From contig JALGUK010000180.1 in assembly GCA_029820875.1 (NCBI GenBank), forward strand, positions 1 through 7,026: a DNA stretch of 7,026 nt, read 5' to 3'. The DNA comes from Candidatus Zipacnadia bacterium (lineage in GTDB: Bacteria > Armatimonadota > UBA5377 > JALGUK01). Each line of letters starts with the position of its first letter. The first letter of the stretch is position 1. Positions 4,501 to 7,026 of this stretch are shown here, piece after piece. The notes under the pieces were generated by a model, which saw nothing but the letters and a program-made list of their open reading frames with translations, made no database searches and was not told the DNA's origin. Position numbers and translations under genes: made by a program.

Positions 4501-6981
4501 ATGCGGTGTCGCCTGCTTGCGGTTGGGTTATGCGTCATCTTTACCCTGGCGTTGTTCGCCGGATGCGGGGGCGGAGGAGGCGGAGGCGGAGGCGGTGGAC
4601 AGCCTGCCAGCGGGCCGCAGGTCATCGGCGGCGGGCAGACCACCATCACAGGCCAGGTCGTTGACGCAACGAACGTCACTTCTCCAATCCCGGATGCTTA
4701 CGTCTATGTACCCCTCTCACCTCCAACCCAGCCATCCAGTCATCGCGCATTACCATCGCAAGTCATAGCATACGATACCACAGACCAGCAGGGCAACTAC
4801 AGACTCCAGAACGTCCCCGGCGGGACGCTGACGATGGTCGTCGAGCCGCCGGAAACGTCCAACTTCAACGGCGTTCAGTTGGACATTACTGCCCCTGACG
4901 CCGGCGAAATCTACATCCGCGTGACCCTGCTGCCCAGGTCAGTGTTCGTGACGGCCGTTCTCGTTGACCCTGCGTCTGCTTCGCTTGTCACGGGCGATAC
5001 GCAGCAGTTCACGGCTACGGTGCTCGGCGCGTCCGGTCAGCAGATCGAGACGGCGGTCGTGTGGACGGTGACAGGCGGAATCGGGTCGGTGGACGAGAAC
5101 GGACTCTTCACCGCCTCGGCGCCCGGCAGCGGAATGGTTGTTGCACTGGCCGGAGACAAGGCCGGGACGGCGACCGTGGAGGTCTCTCCGCGGACCGGAG
5201 CCATCTCGGGCACCGTCACCAACGCGGAGACCGGGGCCGGCATCCCTGGAGCAACGGTCACGGCAGATGGAGAGACCACTACAACCGATGCTTACGGAGC
5301 CTACACGATTTCCGGCCTGGTAGCAGGCGATTACACCGTGACGGCCTCCGCCAACGGCTATGCGCAGGGCTCCGTGCAGGTGACGCTCGCCGAAGGGGAA
5401 GGAGCCAGCGCCAACATCTCGTTGCAGCCAACAGGCGCGACGACGGGCAAGGTGACCGATGCGTCAACTGGCGACCCGATAGAAGGCGCGACCGTCTCCA
5501 CAGGCGGCAAGAGCGCTACCACGGATTCGAGCGGGAACTACACCATCTCGGGCCTTTCGCCGGGGGACTATACCGTCACTGCGTCGAAGGGCGGATACGG
5601 GGAAGCATCCACGACGGTCACAGTGGAACCAGGCAAGACCGTCACGGCCGACTTCGAGCTGCAGCCGCAAATAGGCTCCATCACGGGAAGGGTAATCGAT
5701 GCAGCAACTGGCGACCCGATAGAAGGCGCGACCGTCTCCGTCGCGGGCACGAGCACCACCACTGACTCAAATGGCATTTACATTATCTTCAATCTACCGG
5801 CAGGCGATTATACGGTCACCGCTTGGGCTAATTTCCATGCGGAAGGGTCGGTGCAAGTCACAGTGGTAGGGGGTCAGAGGGTGAGCGTAGACGACATCGA
5901 GCTTGGTCGAGGGGAGTACTACGAGAAATGGCACTTCCAGAGCGAAAAAGGACGGATAACCACCCCGGCAATCGGCTCTGACGGGGCCATATACGCGATG
6001 GACAATTATATCCTTTACACCCTCAACCCGGATGGCTCCGAAAAGTGGCGGTTCCATACCGGAGGCCTGAGCAGCAGCCCGGCCATCGCGTCTGACGGGA
6101 CCATCTACGGCGGCTCCGATCATTATGCCATCAACCCGGACGGCTCCGAGAAGTGGCGGCTCGAAGGTGTAGACGTGTTGAGCAGCAGCCCAGCCATCGG
6201 CTCCGACGGGACCATATACGTTGGCTCAGACGATCACAACCTTTACGCTATCAACCCGGACGGCTCCGAAAAGTGGCGATTCGCGACAGGCGACTGGAGG
6301 TGGAGCAGCGCGGCCATCGGCTCCGACGGGACCATATACGTCCGCTCAGGCGATGGCAACCTCTACGCCGTCAACCCGGATGGTTCCCAGAAGTGGCAGT
6401 TCTGGACCGGAGGTGATGTGGAAGGCAACCCGGCAATCGGCTCTGACGGGACCATATACGTGGTCGTAAATAGTACCCTTTACGCCATCAACCCGGATGG
6501 GTCAGAGAATTGGAGGCGCCCGTTCCCCACCTGGCCGCAATACCCGTGGTCCAGCAGCCCGGCCATCGGCTCTAACGGCACCATCTACGTGGGCTATGGC
6601 GACTATCTCTATGCCCTCAACCCGGACGGCTCCAAGAAGTGGCGGTTCGAAGGTGCAGGCGTGGACAGCAGCAGCCCAGCCATCGGCTCCGACGGGACCA
6701 TCTACGTCGGCTCATACGCTGGCAACCTCTACGCCATCAACCCGGACGGCTCCGAGAAGTGGCGGTTCGAGACCTCGGAGTCCATCGGCAGTCCAACAAT
6801 CGGCCCCGACGGGACCATATACGTCGGTTCAGGCGATGGCACCCTCTATGCTTTCGGCGTCTACGACGAGACGCCGCAGCTTGACACCAGTGCACCCTGG
6901 CCGATGTTATACCACGACATCCGGCATACGGGCAGGTACGGCTACGTGCCGTCGGTGGGCCGCTTCTTCAGGCCGTGGTAG
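4501..6981 (+). CDS. Large lipoprotein: Big2-like, carboxypeptidase-regulatory repeats and PQQ-like beta-propeller
   Basis: An 826-residue predicted surface or periplasmic lipoprotein, complete, with ATG start and good ribosome-binding site. Order: basic start (MRCR), hydrophobic stretch 5-20 and lipobox-like LFAGC with lipidated Cys22 (Phe at -3 is slightly atypical). A run of 11 glycines (23-33) acts as a tether. A degenerate carboxypeptidase-regulatory-like domain follows (about 46-145), then a bacterial Ig-like (Big2) domain (about 150-229) and three similar carboxypeptidase-regulatory/CnaB-like domains (about 233-309, 312-388, 391-468; each with 'TDxxGxYxIxxLxxGDYTVTA'). Eight PQQ-like propeller repeats cover about 473-790, motif 'PAIGSDGTIYVGS...LYAINPDGSEKWRF'. 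The protein ends with APWPMLYHDIRHTGRYG (798-814), a terminal motif I recall from such propeller proteins. BamB is also an eight-bladed lipoprotein propeller, but the long N-terminal module makes BamB unlikely. No enzyme residues are recognised; an adhesive or binding role is inference. Confidence 0.9.
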   Translation: MRCRLLAVGLCVIFTLALFAGCGGGGGGGGGGGQPASGPQVIGGGQTTITGQVVDATNVTSPIPDAYVYVPLSPPTQPSSHRALPSQVIAYDTTDQQGNYRLQNVPGGTLTMVVEPPETSNFNGVQLDITAPDAGEIYIRVTLLPRSVFVTAVLVDPASASLVTGDTQQFTATVLGASGQQIETAVVWTVTGGIGSVDENGLFTASAPGSGMVVALAGDKAGTATVEVSPRTGAISGTVTNAETGAGIPGATVTADGETTTTDAYGAYTISGLVAGDYTVTASANGYAQGSVQVTLAEGEGASANISLQPTGATTGKVTDASTGDPIEGATVSTGGKSATTDSSGNYTISGLSPGDYTVTASKGGYGEASTTVTVEPGKTVTADFELQPQIGSITGRVIDAATGDPIEGATVSVAGTSTTTDSNGIYIIFNLPAGDYTVTAWANFHAEGSVQVTVVGGQRVSVDDIELGRGEYYEKWHFQSEKGRITTPAIGSDGAIYAMDNYILYTLNPDGSEKWRFHTGGLSSSPAIASDGTIYGGSDHYAINPDGSEKWRLEGVDVLSSSPAIGSDGTIYVGSDDHNLYAINPDGSEKWRFATGDWRWSSAAIGSDGTIYVRSGDGNLYAVNPDGSQKWQFWTGGDVEGNPAIGSDGTIYVVVNSTLYAINPDGSENWRRPFPTWPQYPWSSSPAIGSNGTIYVGYGDYLYALNPDGSKKWRFEGAGVDSSSPAIGSDGTIYVGSYAGNLYAINPDGSEKWRFETSESIGSPTIGPDGTIYVGSGDGTLYAFGVYDETPQLDTSAPWPMLYHDIRHTGRYGYVPSVGRFFRPW
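5465..5739 (+). repeat. Exact 35-base direct repeat within the regulatory-like domains
   Basis: Positions 5465-5499 and 5705-5739 are identical over 35 bases and exactly 240 bases apart. They encode the same strand (TGDPIEGATVS) in the second and third intact carboxypeptidase-regulatory-like domains. The adjoining sequence diverges. This suggests recent duplication of an 80-residue unit or gene conversion between units. Confidence 0.85.
5971..6870 (+). repeat. Eight tandem propeller repeats, 111-129 base period
   Basis: Units begin at the Ile codon of the 'AIGSDG' motif at 5971, 6085, 6196, 6316, 6436, 6565, 6682 and 6799, giving periods of 38, 37, 40, 40, 43, 39 and 39 codons. The DNA is strongly conserved. 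The first 26 bases of the units at 6196 and 6316 are identical. A 33-base stretch at 6127-6159 recurs at 6733-6765. Blade two is shortened, lacking the residues between GGSD and HYAIN. Confidence 0.85.
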
Positions 6982-7026
6982 CGGGGGCAGCAACTCGCAC
7001 ATTGAGCGGCTCGCGCCGGATTTACA

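Noticed and set aside
4564..4599. GGN-repeat tract as a slippage-prone simple repeat
   Set aside because: The glycine codons are mixed (GGG, GGC, GGA, GGT), so it is not a long pure repeat; it reads best as a glycine linker after the lipidated cysteine.
5061..5765. A 234-codon frame inside the lipoprotein gene
   Set aside because: It is a shifted reading of the repeat-rich stalk, giving an Arg/His/Gly-rich translation without domain signatures; the main frame has clear domains.
6982..7026. Terminator or another gene after the lipoprotein
   Set aside because: The 45 remaining bases show no convincing stem with a T run and no start of a gene.

Overview
The window holds seven complete genes of a moderately GC-rich bacterium. 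Five minus-strand genes read in the order ffh, rpsP, khpA (ylqC), ylqD, rimM. This is the signal-recognition-particle and ribosome-maturation cluster known from Bacillus subtilis and other Firmicutes. The presence of ylqD points to Firmicutes or another Terrabacteria lineage. The neighbouring large lipoprotein (poly-glycine tether, carboxypeptidase-regulatory-like repeats, PQQ-like propeller) and the frequent GTG/TTG starts would also suit Armatimonadota or a related uncultured phylum. That placement is a low-confidence inference.

Layout. 1-1113 (minus): an orphan uroporphyrinogen-decarboxylase-fold protein. 1114-1200: a gap with a strong hairpin that probably terminates the rimM operon. 1201-4287 (minus): the ffh-rpsP-khpA-ylqD-rimM operon, reading right to left. 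Its ylqD and rimM genes overlap slightly, and each longer intergenic gap carries an inverted repeat. 4288-4500: a divergent intergenic region with an AT-rich core and a plausible plus-strand promoter. 4501-6981 (plus): an 826-residue predicted lipoprotein made of repeated beta-sandwich domains followed by an eight-repeat beta-propeller. 6982-7026: 45 bases in which I see no feature.

The operon genes work together in protein targeting and ribosome assembly. Ffh is the SRP GTPase. S16 is a 30S protein, and RimM is the maturation factor that helps assemble the 30S head. KhpA is a small KH-domain RNA-binding protein, and YlqD is a coiled-coil protein of unknown function. The usual downstream partners trmD and rplS are absent and an unrelated gene takes their place. 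The most unusual structure I found is a possible compact H-type RNA pseudoknot immediately upstream of the ylqD ribosome-binding site. I found no CRISPR array, tRNA, rRNA or insertion sequence.
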